Shown piece after piece: positions 55,417 through 64,000 of a DNA stretch of 64,000 bases. Where the stretch lies: NCBI RefSeq assembly GCF_003544895.1, contig NZ_CP032125.1, positions 572,001-636,000 of the forward strand. Reading direction: 5' to 3'. The notes beneath the pieces were generated by a model. The model worked only from the letters and a program-made list of their open reading frames with translations. It was not told the DNA's origin and did no database searches. Numbering within the stretch: position 1 is the stretch's first letter; each line of letters starts with the position of its first letter. The DNA is from Profundibacter amoris. GTDB lineage: Bacteria > Pseudomonadota > Alphaproteobacteria > Rhodobacterales > Rhodobacteraceae. Made by a program: the position numbers and the translations under genes.

Positions 55417-56007
55417 ATGGCACAAAAGGACCGGCTAAAGTGGGACACGAAATATAGCGATGGTCATCACCTGATTGAAAAGGGTGAGGCCAGTTTCATG
55501 CTGAAGCGGTTCTATCACAAGGCACCGGCAAAGCGGGCACTGGATGTGGCCTGCGGCACGGGGCGTAATGCGCTGTTTCTGGCGGAACACGGGTTTGAGG
55601 TGGATGCGCTGGATATATCACCGGTGGGATTACAGCGGTTACAGGGCCATGCCGAACAGATTTCAGGGGCTGGCACGGTGAATTGCCAAGTTGTTGATCT
55701 TGATGAATATTCCCCGCCCAAAGCAAACTATGATCTGATTGTTGTGACCAACTATCTGAACCGGTGTTTGATCCCGAAACTGGCCCGTGAGTTACGTGAG
55801 GGCGGGGTATTGGTGATTGATACGTTCATGGTGGATTCCCGAAGCGGGGCGCAGGATTTCAATCCTGATTACCTGCTGCGTGCGGGCGAATTGCCCACCT
55901 ATTTTGATGGTGCCTTTGAAGTTTTGGCATTCGAGGACGCCAGAAAAGGGCGTTGTAATACTGCACTGTTGAAGCAGGCGATCGCGGTGCGGAAAATTCC
56001 GGCCTGA
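55417..56007 (+). CDS. SAM-dependent methyltransferase (TehB-like)
   Basis: 196 residues. ALDVACGTGRNALFLAEHGFEVDALDIS is motif I and the following acidic loop of class I methyltransferases; GGVLVIDTFM is the later strand. It resembles TehB/UbiE-like enzymes for small molecules. Substrate unknown. It starts 12 nt after lysS, so they are likely one unit. Confidence 0.85.
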   Translation: MAQKDRLKWDTKYSDGHHLIEKGEASFMLKRFYHKAPAKRALDVACGTGRNALFLAEHGFEVDALDISPVGLQRLQGHAEQISGAGTVNCQVVDLDEYSPPKANYDLIVVTNYLNRCLIPKLARELREGGVLVIDTFMVDSRSGAQDFNPDYLLRAGELPTYFDGAFEVLAFEDARKGRCNTALLKQAIAVRKIPA

Positions 56008-56036
56008 TCCTGCAAGTGTGCCTTACCGAACGCAAT

Positions 56037-56054
56037 GGTTAAGGCTGGTTAACC
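56037..56054. promoter_or_regulatory. Possible CtrA-like site upstream of the beta-helix gene
   Basis: GGTTAAGGCTGGTTAACC has two TTAA halves 6 bp apart. CtrA usually needs TTAA-N7-TTAA, so this is only a candidate. It is about 150 bp ahead of the gene. Confidence 0.35.
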
Positions 56055-56201
56055 CCCCTTTGATACATCTATCCCCAATTCGGGCCACGGGTCCGGGTTT
56101 TCAAGAAACTACTGAAATTCGAGCGGATTGATGGCGGCCGTTGGCCCCATTTGCGGTGCTGTCTGTCAGCGCGCATTCCGGATATGTGGAAAGGGGTTAG
56201 G

Positions 56202-58493
56202 ATGAACAAAGCGATCACCGACGGGCTGGTTTTTACACCGCCAGAGTTTGCCAGCGGGTTGAATGTCTGGTCCAGTCAGGATGGGCTGGCGGGGCAGGAT
56301 ACCTATGCGAATGCGGCCAATGCGGCCTTTGTGCCGGCGGATGCTGATTTTTCCGGCTGTCTGGAGCTGGAGAAAACCACGGCCACACAAAAGCTGCGCT
56401 ATATGGGGCAGACGCCGATCCTGCCGGGGTGCTATTTGCGCATCACTGTCAAGGTCAAGGCGATGAGCGGCAACCTGATGGATGTGCGGATTGCCGGTTG
56501 GGCCGGAGATTCGGCCGATAACCATGTGCCGGGTCTGGTCGAAGTCGGGCCGAGTGTGACGCTGACCTCTTATGGCGAGGTGGTGACGGTTTCGGCGATT
56601 GTCGGCACGGGGGTGCGCAGCGGTGTGGATATGCAATGGGGCAGCGCACCGGTTTACGGGCATTTCGGGCTGGATTTGACGGGGCCGACCGGCGGGGTGA
56701 TCCGCATTGACGATTTCCAGATCGAGGACATCACCAGCGCGTTTTTGCGCGATATGATGGACTGGGTTGACGTCAAGGATTACGGCGCGATTGGTGACGG
56801 GGTGACCGATGATCAGGCCGCGTTCGAGGCGGCGGATACGGCGGCGAACGGGCGGCGTGTATTGATTTCGGCAGGCACTTATTACCTGGCAGACCATGTG
56901 ACCTTTGAAAACCCTGTGCGGTTTGAAGGCACCGTGGCGATGCCGGTTGCCAAGCGGCTGGTGCTGCGAAAAAATTTCGATTTGCCGACCTATATCAACG
57001 CTTTTGGTGACGAAGAGCTGGCAATCAAGAAAGCCCTGCAAACATTGCTGAACTATTCCGATCATGAATCGCTGGATATGTGCGGACGGCGGGTGGAGCT
57101 GACGGCGCCGGTTGATGTGCAGGCGGCGGTGGCGAACCGCGATACTTTTGAATCGCGGCGGGTGCTGCATAACGGGCAGTTCAATATCATTGCCGGACCG
57201 GCGTGGGATGCGGATGTGGTGACATCAACCGCCACCTATTCTGCGGCGGATCCGAAAACCCTGACAGCGGTTGCGAATGTGGCCAATATCAAGGTCGGCT
57301 CACTGGTGGAAGGGGCCGGTGTAGGCCGCGAGGTTTATGTGCGGGCGGTGAATATCGGCGCGGGAACCGTGACGCTGAACCATGCCTTATACGGGGCGGC
57401 AGGCACGCAGACCTATACGTTCAAACGGTTCAAATATGCGCTGGATTTTGGCGGGTTTGTAAAGATGAGCCGGTTCGAGCTGGACCAGATTGAACTGCTG
57501 TGCAATGGCGATGCCAGCGGGGTTATGTTGCCGATGGATGGCCGGATGTTCCAGATCCGCAACAGCAGTATTTCGCGGCCAAAGGACCGGGGGATTACAT
57601 CGGCGGGGATTGGCTGTCAGGATATCCACATTGACGGCAACCAGTTTTTGTCGAATGAAATGGGATTGCGGGCGCAGGATCGCACCACGGTGATGCTGAA
57701 CGTCAACAAGAACGATGCGAAAATCCGCAACAATCAGGTGCACCGTTTCGCCCATTTCGCGGTGATAGGCGGCACCGGCACCATTATGACCGGCAACCAC
57801 TGGTATCAGGGCGACAACGAAACCGCCGGTTTGCGCACCGCCGGGGTGGTGTTTACCAGCCGGACTGTGAATTCGATTGTTGATGGCAATTATGTGGACA
57901 ACGCGTTTATCGAGATGACGAACGAACATGATGCCAACCCCGATCTGGTATCCGGTTATTCCTTTGGCGGGCTGACGATTACGGACAATGTTTTCATGGC
58001 CAGTGACGCCGCGAACTGGTTCAGCTGGATTGTGATCACCCCTTACGGAACAGGTCATTCGATTGACGGGCTGACCATCACAGGCAATTCGTTCCGCGCC
58101 GTTGCGGGAACAATCACGCGGGCAGACAGGGTGGATACGACCCACGCCGATCTGGATTACTGGTCGTTCCGCAATATCCTGTTCGACGGCAATACGTTCC
58201 ACGGTGTGAATGAACGGGTGCAAAGCCCGACCACGGTGGAATTCAGCCAGAATTCCAATGCAACGACATGGAAGGTACCTTTTGCCCCGCATTTGCCGTT
58301 TGGCGGTTTGGCGCGGCGCGTGACTGCTATTGTGGCGGATGGGCAGATTACCTCGGGCACGGCAACGCGGGTTGATGTGATGCCCTATTCCGAGCGGACC
58401 AAAGGGGCCAATTTTGACGAGGTTTGGCTGAATTGGCCAGCGGCCTGTCGTGGCAAGGTTCAGGTGACAGCGCGGGTCGACCGGCCTTTGTAA
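56202..58493 (+). CDS. Right-handed beta-helix (pectate-lyase superfamily) protein, spike-like
   Basis: 763 residues from the ATG at 56202 (GGAAAGGGG upstream). No signal peptide is seen. Residues 1-190 look like a beta-sandwich (carbohydrate-binding-like) domain, and VKDYGAIGDGVTDDQAAFEAADTAANG is the start of the Pectate_lyase_3 beta-helix. Helix rungs with IRNNQVHRFAHFAVIGGTG and similar Asn-rich turns follow. The last ~60 residues form another beta part. It could be a phage-like tail or head spike, or a polysaccharide lyase. It is isolated by a terminator after it. Confidence 0.75.
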   Translation: MNKAITDGLVFTPPEFASGLNVWSSQDGLAGQDTYANAANAAFVPADADFSGCLELEKTTATQKLRYMGQTPILPGCYLRITVKVKAMSGNLMDVRIAGWAGDSADNHVPGLVEVGPSVTLTSYGEVVTVSAIVGTGVRSGVDMQWGSAPVYGHFGLDLTGPTGGVIRIDDFQIEDITSAFLRDMMDWVDVKDYGAIGDGVTDDQAAFEAADTAANGRRVLISAGTYYLADHVTFENPVRFEGTVAMPVAKRLVLRKNFDLPTYINAFGDEELAIKKALQTLLNYSDHESLDMCGRRVELTAPVDVQAAVANRDTFESRRVLHNGQFNIIAGPAWDADVVTSTATYSAADPKTLTAVANVANIKVGSLVEGAGVGREVYVRAVNIGAGTVTLNHALYGAAGTQTYTFKRFKYALDFGGFVKMSRFELDQIELLCNGDASGVMLPMDGRMFQIRNSSISRPKDRGITSAGIGCQDIHIDGNQFLSNEMGLRAQDRTTVMLNVNKNDAKIRNNQVHRFAHFAVIGGTGTIMTGNHWYQGDNETAGLRTAGVVFTSRTVNSIVDGNYVDNAFIEMTNEHDANPDLVSGYSFGGLTITDNVFMASDAANWFSWIVITPYGTGHSIDGLTITGNSFRAVAGTITRADRVDTTHADLDYWSFRNILFDGNTFHGVNERVQSPTTVEFSQNSNATTWKVPFAPHLPFGGLARRVTAIVADGQITSGTATRVDVMPYSERTKGANFDEVWLNWPAACRGKVQVTARVDRPL

Positions 58494-58522
58494 TTCCAGA
58501 GATATTTGTTTGATTTTGAAAG

Positions 58523-58548
58523 CGGGGCGCAGAAATGTGCCCCGTTTT
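58523..58548 (+). terminator. Terminator after the beta-helix gene
   Basis: CGGGGCGCA-GAAA-TGTGCCCCG stem with a GAAA loop and T4, 30 bp past the stop. Confidence 0.85.
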
Positions 58549-58619
58549 CATGTGTTTGCTTGACCTGTCGCCCCGAGTGGCGCAGCCTTGGAAAAGATGT
58601 AGGCAAACAGGAGAACGAC

Positions 58620-59225
58620 ATGCGTTTGATAACGGGGATGGTTTTTGCGGCGATGATGGCAATGCCGAACATGGCAACAGCGGAAAACAAACCGGTGAAC
58701 ATCCGTCCCGATGTGGCAACGGTTAGGGTTGAAACCGAAGCAGGGCTGGTTGAAATTGGACGTATTCAGGATAATGACAACCATTTGACCGGCGACTGGG
58801 CCAAGACATCCCGCCCTTGTCCCGTGTTTTGTATTCAGCCGATGTCGCCGGCGGAAGGGGTGACAACCATCGGGGAAATGGAGATACTGGATATGTTGCA
58901 AGACCCCGATGCGATCGTGGTCGATAGCCGGCTTGCCAAATGGTATGACAGCGGCACAATCCCCGGCGCGCTGCATATCCCCTTTGGCGAAGTGGCCGAC
59001 CGGCTGGGGGAACTGGGTTGCGAGCCTGATTTTGACGGTTGGGATTGTTCGACTGCCAAAAAGGTGGCGCTGTTTTGTAACGGGCCGTGGTGCGGACAAT
59101 CGCCAACCGCGATCCGTGCGATGTTGTCAGCGGGTTTTCCGGCCGATAAGGTATATTATTATCGCGGCGGGATGCAGGTTTGGCGTATGCTGGGCCTGAC
59201 CGTGATCGAACCAAAAGATGGATAA
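58620..59225 (+). CDS. Rhodanese-domain periplasmic protein
   Basis: 201 residues from ATG 58620 (CAGGAGAAC upstream). It has a signal peptide (MRLITGMVFAAMMAMPNMATA). The rhodanese fold carries AIVVDSRLAKWYDSGTIPGALHIP and the loop CNGPWCGQSPTAIR, with the active-site Cys. This loop resembles the PQQ-linked CxxCW protein and other sulfur-handling rhodaneses. An ABM-domain gene follows at 22 bp. Confidence 0.85.
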   Translation: MRLITGMVFAAMMAMPNMATAENKPVNIRPDVATVRVETEAGLVEIGRIQDNDNHLTGDWAKTSRPCPVFCIQPMSPAEGVTTIGEMEILDMLQDPDAIVVDSRLAKWYDSGTIPGALHIPFGEVADRLGELGCEPDFDGWDCSTAKKVALFCNGPWCGQSPTAIRAMLSAGFPADKVYYYRGGMQVWRMLGLTVIEPKDG

Positions 59226-59246
59226 CCCTTAGGCGGAGGAATACAT

Positions 59247-59567
59247 ATGCCAACTATTACCAAAGGCGGCGCGCCGCAAACTGTGATCACCACATTCGAT
59301 GTCACTCCGGGAACCTGTGAGGATTTACAGGAATTGCTGCAGGAAGCCTATGACGAGGTGATCAAAAGCCAGCACGGATTTATTGGTGGTGCCATTCATG
59401 TGAACGACGCCGAGACCCGCATTTGCAGCTATTCCCAATGGCAAAACCGCGAGGATTTCCAGGCGATGCTGCGCACCCCCGAAATGCGCCGCCGCAATCG
59501 CAGGATCAACGAGCTGTGCAAGGGGTTCGAGCCGGTGATGTATGACGTGGTGGCGTCCTACGACTGA
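59247..59567 (+). CDS. Antibiotic biosynthesis monooxygenase (ABM) domain protein
   Basis: 106 residues with a ferredoxin-like ABM fold: VITTFDVTPGTCEDLQELLQEAYDEV, GFIGGAIHVNDAETRICSYSQWQNREDFQAML. Such proteins are cofactor-less oxygenases or act in haem or quinone handling. AGGCGGAGG is upstream. Its end overlaps the convergent membrane-protein gene by 10 bp. Confidence 0.85.
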   Translation: MPTITKGGAPQTVITTFDVTPGTCEDLQELLQEAYDEVIKSQHGFIGGAIHVNDAETRICSYSQWQNREDFQAMLRTPEMRRRNRRINELCKGFEPVMYDVVASYD

Positions 59568-60262
59568 GAGTGTTTGAGCGAGCGCAGGGCCAGATCGGCC
59601 TTGCCCTTGGTCAGCCATGAAAAAGCGAAGGCCCAGATGCCTATCGCCTCGATCCAGAAAATGATATTCCAATCCGTGACCAGGCTTTGCATTTCGGGGC
59701 TGCCTTTCAGTTTGAAATAGGAAAATAGCAAGATCAGCACTGTGGAAACGGCAATGATATGGCCGCACCAGATGTATATCCGGCGGCGCACAGGCCTGGC
59801 GGTTTTGGGGAATTGTACATAGCAGAATATGGCCAGGCAGACGAAAAACACCGTTGCGCTGGTATAGTGGAACAGCGGGCTGATTTTCAATCCCAGCGCC
59901 TGTTGGGATACGGTTACGATGGCATCGCTTTCATTTGGAAACAGGGCGACACCAAAGGCGGCAATACCTGCGGCTGTGGCGACCAGATCATCCGAAATAC
60001 GCTCATTCGGTTTGCGTTTATACCCTTTGTAGGACACCAGAAAGATGCCGATGGCAAACAGGCAACCAACAAAGATGTCGCGCAGTTTGGTATGGTAGAA
60101 ATCGCTGATCGAGGGTTCCAGCCGCGCATTTGATAGCAGCCCGCCAATGATCAGAACGAGTGGTAAAATCACCCCCAATATCCCCAGCGCACGACGCACC
60201 CTGTGGTAAGACAGCACAAGGTCATGGTTATTTTTGGTTGTTGTATCGGGGGTCTTTGGCAT
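59558..60262 (-). CDS. Six-helix membrane protein (unknown)
   Basis: 234 residues with about six hydrophobic segments, preceded by a short charged N-terminus. Phrases such as EPSISDFYHTKLRDIFVGCLFAIGIFLVSYKGY and LFPNESDAIVTVSQQALG suggest a conserved family I only vaguely recognise and cannot name. Function unknown. Its end overlaps that of the ABM gene. Confidence 0.65.
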   Translation of the reverse strand: MPKTPDTTTKNNHDLVLSYHRVRRALGILGVILPLVLIIGGLLSNARLEPSISDFYHTKLRDIFVGCLFAIGIFLVSYKGYKRKPNERISDDLVATAAGIAAFGVALFPNESDAIVTVSQQALGLKISPLFHYTSATVFFVCLAIFCYVQFPKTARPVRRRIYIWCGHIIAVSTVLILLFSYFKLKGSPEMQSLVTDWNIIFWIEAIGIWAFAFSWLTKGKADLALRSLKHSQS

Positions 60263-60321
60263 GGGGTGAACCTGCTGAAAAGCCTGATTTCTAGCGGTAT
60301 GCGCCCGTCATTTCAAGCGTT

Positions 60322-61014
60322 TCAAAACTGCTTCCAGAACCCCAGTTTCAGGTTCTGGCTGTCATCCCCTGTCAAACCGTAAACAACCCCGATCTCGATA
60401 TGCGTTCCTTTCTGGCGCTGCATTCGCCAAATCAGCGAGGGCGAGAATTTGGCATAGGCAGGTGCATCGGGCACCTTGCCGGTTTGCAACTGCCAGATCA
60501 GCATCACACGGTCGGATGGCTTCATCCCCCATGTGAAATCGGCCTTGTAGGTGGCACCGGACTGTCCGGGCACGGTGATTGAACTGTCCAGAACCCAGGC
60601 CACCGACATATCAACGGCCAGCCAGCCCCGTTGCAACCCGCGCCCCCAGGACGCGCCGATTTTGGCCAGCTTTTGGTTGGTGGTCGTGCCCCACGGGTTC
60701 GGGATGCTTTTTACCCCAAGCCCGAAACTGACGGCCAGACGGGCAGGGTGATCGGCCTTGCCCAGCGGGGTGCGCAGGAACAGATACGCCTCGGACGGGG
60801 TGCCGGTGGCCCCGAGGGTGCCGTCAAACCCGACCGTCAGCCGGTCGGTCAACCCGTATTCGGCATAAAGGGATGTTCCGGTTGCATAGCGGGTTTGCGG
60901 GGCGGCCGATATTTCGTTTGCAAAGGACAGGAAAACCTCGCCTTTGTCACGGGGCCAAGCGCCCGCATGGGAAAGGGACGGCAGAAACAAAAGAAATATC
61001 AACAGGATACGCAA
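60322..61014 (-). CDS. Outer-membrane-type secreted protein (unknown)
   Basis: About 230 residues from a TTG at 61014, chosen because GAGGG is upstream and a signal peptide (LRILLIFLLFLPSLSHA) follows; the frame is open to 61200 but the extra part is not protein-like. The mature part is beta-rich (EVFLSFANEISAAPQTRYATGTSLYAEYGLTDRLTVGFDG) and ends FWKQF, a C-terminal Phe typical of barrels. Possibly an outer-membrane barrel; function unknown. Confidence 0.6.
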   Translation of the reverse strand: MRILLIFLLFLPSLSHAGAWPRDKGEVFLSFANEISAAPQTRYATGTSLYAEYGLTDRLTVGFDGTLGATGTPSEAYLFLRTPLGKADHPARLAVSFGLGVKSIPNPWGTTTNQKLAKIGASWGRGLQRGWLAVDMSVAWVLDSSITVPGQSGATYKADFTWGMKPSDRVMLIWQLQTGKVPDAPAYAKFSPSLIWRMQRQKGTHIEIGVVYGLTGDDSQNLKLGFWKQF

Positions 61015-61169
61015 TATTAACCCTCGCTTTGATCCGCCCTCGCCAACAGGGTGCCGTGAAAATGGTAAACAAGGGGTTAACCCGGACGGGAAACAGGGTT
61101 GATGTGCATCATGGCAACAGGTTGCGGCGGGTTGGTATAATGCTGACGAACGAAAAAAGGAGACGTCCC

Positions 61170-61577
61170 ATGTATAAAAACATAATCGTACCCGTCGCAC
61201 TGGACCACGGCCACGATCCGGCCGAGGCCATTGCCATTGCCAAAGCCCTGCTGGCGGATGGCGGCAAAATCACTCTGCTGAGTGTTGTCGAGCCGGTCCC
61301 GGGTTATATCGCAACCTATATTCCCGAGGGTCAACTGGAAAAAAACCGGCACGAGGTCATCGAAAATCTGCAAGCGGATGCAGCCGGAGACGAGAGTATC
61401 GACACCCGCGTGATCATGGGGCACCCCGGTGCCGCGATTGTGGACCACGCCAATAACAATGATGTCGATCTGATCGTGATTGCCTCGCATAAGCCGGGGT
61501 TGCAGGATTTCTTCCTTGGCTCGACCGCCGCGCGGGTTGTGCGGTACTCCAAATGCGCGGTTCATGTGCTGCGATAG
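61170..61577 (+). CDS. Universal stress protein (UspA family)
   Basis: 135 residues from ATG 61170 with AAAGGAG upstream. MYKNIIVPVALDHGHD is the first strand, and GHPGAAIVDHANNNDVDLIVIASHKPGLQDFFLGSTAARVVRYSKCAVHVLR contains the nucleotide-binding G-x2-G-x9-G(S/T) loop. An ATP-binding Usp. It ends near the GTAGG-GCGGG hairpin. Confidence 0.93.
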   Translation: MYKNIIVPVALDHGHDPAEAIAIAKALLADGGKITLLSVVEPVPGYIATYIPEGQLEKNRHEVIENLQADAAGDESIDTRVIMGHPGAAIVDHANNNDVDLIVIASHKPGLQDFFLGSTAARVVRYSKCAVHVLR

Positions 61578-61578
61578 G

Positions 61579-61607
61579 GTAGTGGCGGGGTGAACCCCGC
61601 CCTACGC
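61579..61607. repeat. GTAGG-GCGGG hairpin repeat, copy 2
   Basis: GTAGTGGCGGGGTGAACCCCGCCCTACGC is an inverted repeat between convergent genes, with the CCCGCCCTACG arm shared with 43391-43416. It can serve as a two-sided terminator. Confidence 0.7.
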
Positions 61608-61982
61608 TTATTCCGGAAACTGGATGCGGCAGTTTGTGATTGCCGCGTCCATCTTGCGCCTTTCAGCGGGCAGGCGGCGTTTTAGCTGCGCCAGTTTGCG
61701 CCGTTCCTCGGCCACGTCGATGGTGACGGGGGTTTCCTTGGTGCGGTATTCGGTGTGGAAGCAATTATAGGGGTTGTCGTCCGCATCATAGCAAACGTCG
61801 ATCACCTCGTAGGGTTCCTGACTGCGGTGGATGGCATAGCCGCGGTCGATGTTGCCTTGGGTGGTGCTGATCAGGGCCTGCATCGTACGCACCTGATTGC
61901 TGGCGGTGTTGATGCATTGTTCCTGCGGGGTGGCGCAGGCGGCCAGAATCGCAAGGGCGGGAAGGGCAAGGTGTTTGAGCAT
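61608..61982 (-). CDS. Small lipoprotein of unknown function
   Basis: 124 residues from ATG 61982. The lipobox ALAILAAC gives a lipidated Cys at 16. The mature part is TPQEQCINTASNQVRTMQALI, then VIDVCYDADDNPYNCFHTEYRTKE and a coiled C-terminal (VAEERRKLAQLKRRLPAERRK). Cys residues may form disulfides. Family unknown. Confidence 0.65.
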   Translation of the reverse strand: MLKHLALPALAILAACATPQEQCINTASNQVRTMQALISTTQGNIDRGYAIHRSQEPYEVIDVCYDADDNPYNCFHTEYRTKETPVTIDVAEERRKLAQLKRRLPAERRKMDAAITNCRIQFPE

Positions 61983-62093
61983 CGGGTGTCGTCCGGTTGG
62001 GATGTGCGTCCAAGACGGAGTGTTGGGGATTTGAGGGGGGATGTCAAATGTGTGGCGAGGTTTGAATAGCCCTCTGCAAAGCCGGACTAACGC

Positions 62094-62237
62094 GCAAAAA
62101 TGGCGGCGCCCGACCTGGTGGGCGCGTGCCACTGCATGCTCCACCTGACGGAGCGTCTGTATCATTCATTTACCTTTCACCCTGTTGCAACGTTGCGTAG
62201 CGCCCTCCATGGGGAGGTCGGGCGCTGTCATTTTTGC
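62094..62237 (-). repeat. MITE-like element, copy B (opposite to copy A)
   Basis: Ends are GCAAAAATGGCGGCGCCCGACC and, at the right, GGTCGGGCGCTGTCATTTTTGC. Read on the minus strand it aligns with copy A along its length, with shared CCCCATGG-GGGCGCT and GCAC...CCACC-GGTCGGGCGC parts. Core length 144 bp against 142. The 324-bp gap between the lipoprotein and uvrB (61983-62306) contains this and no gene. Confidence 0.65.
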
Positions 62238-62306
62238 AAAATGACGGGTGCCAGTGGTGCAGGGTTTATAGGTCTACGCCCAAATGAGGCGAGGGATCAA
62301 TAACGC

Positions 62307-64000
<1,694 letters not shown>

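Overview
The window looks like a chromosomal segment of a marine or roseobacter-type alphaproteobacterium (Rhodobacterales). Supporting signs are a GcrA cell-cycle regulator, a class I lysyl-tRNA synthetase, a petP/petR-like regulator pair, the gene order deacetylase-xseB-ispA-dxs, TTGAT-N4-ATCAA (FNR) boxes, and a Paracoccus-like narR/narK/narGHJI arrangement. Most of it is GC-rich core genome with short spacers and many 4-bp ATGA overlaps. No tRNA, rRNA or CRISPR array was seen.

Layout: 0-8 kb (minus strand) has an EI24-type membrane protein, a nitroreductase, rluE with a class II-like deacetylase, an outer-membrane barrel, then a second deacetylase-xseB-ispA-dxs operon (isoprenoid precursors). 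7.8-19.4 kb is a nitrate respiration locus: a divergent Crp/Fnr regulator (NarR-like), two separate NarK transporters, narGHJI and a parvulin, ending at a strong terminator; a perfect FNR box sits in front of narK1. 19.5-21.3 kb holds three tandem paralogous small secreted proteins of unknown function. 21.3-28.6 kb has petR/petP, ilvE, small conserved genes, an FNR-box-controlled dihaem cytochrome c peroxidase, a second copy of the barrel family, an M48 lipoprotein, a VIT1-type transporter and an IMPACT protein. 28.6-31.3 kb has a DUF255 thioredoxin-fold protein and an orphan BrnA-like antitoxin.

31.3-32.6 kb is accessory: palindromic repeats, a MITE-like element of about 142 bp (second copy near 62.1 kb in the other orientation), and an AT-rich gene with a HEPN-like RNxxxH motif placed directly behind rimO. 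32.5-43.4 kb is core again (rimO, FadL-type porin, UbiH-type hydroxylase, AsmA, gcrA, fetAB, argD-argF). 43.4-48.4 kb is a second accessory patch: an 847-bp IS5/IS427-type element has inserted into the 3' end of an AT-rich PIN-domain gene (the original C-terminus can be rebuilt across the element), followed by ettA and a KAP P-loop NTPase gene, so that the core translation gene ettA is flanked on both sides by defence-like genes.

48.5-64 kb is core or variable: aldo/keto reductase, nadD, PBP4, a large membrane protein, TerB-like, lysS, a methyltransferase, a beta-helix protein that could be a tail/head-spike-like or polysaccharide-active protein, rhodanese, ABM monooxygenase, membrane proteins, universal stress protein, a lipoprotein, and uvrB running off the right edge.

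The best candidates for something not described are the PIN-ettA-KAP patch, the HEPN-like gene behind rimO, the triple secreted-paralog array behind the nar operon, and the dispersed MITE-like repeat. All functional readings are from sequence motifs by eye; no database search was possible.
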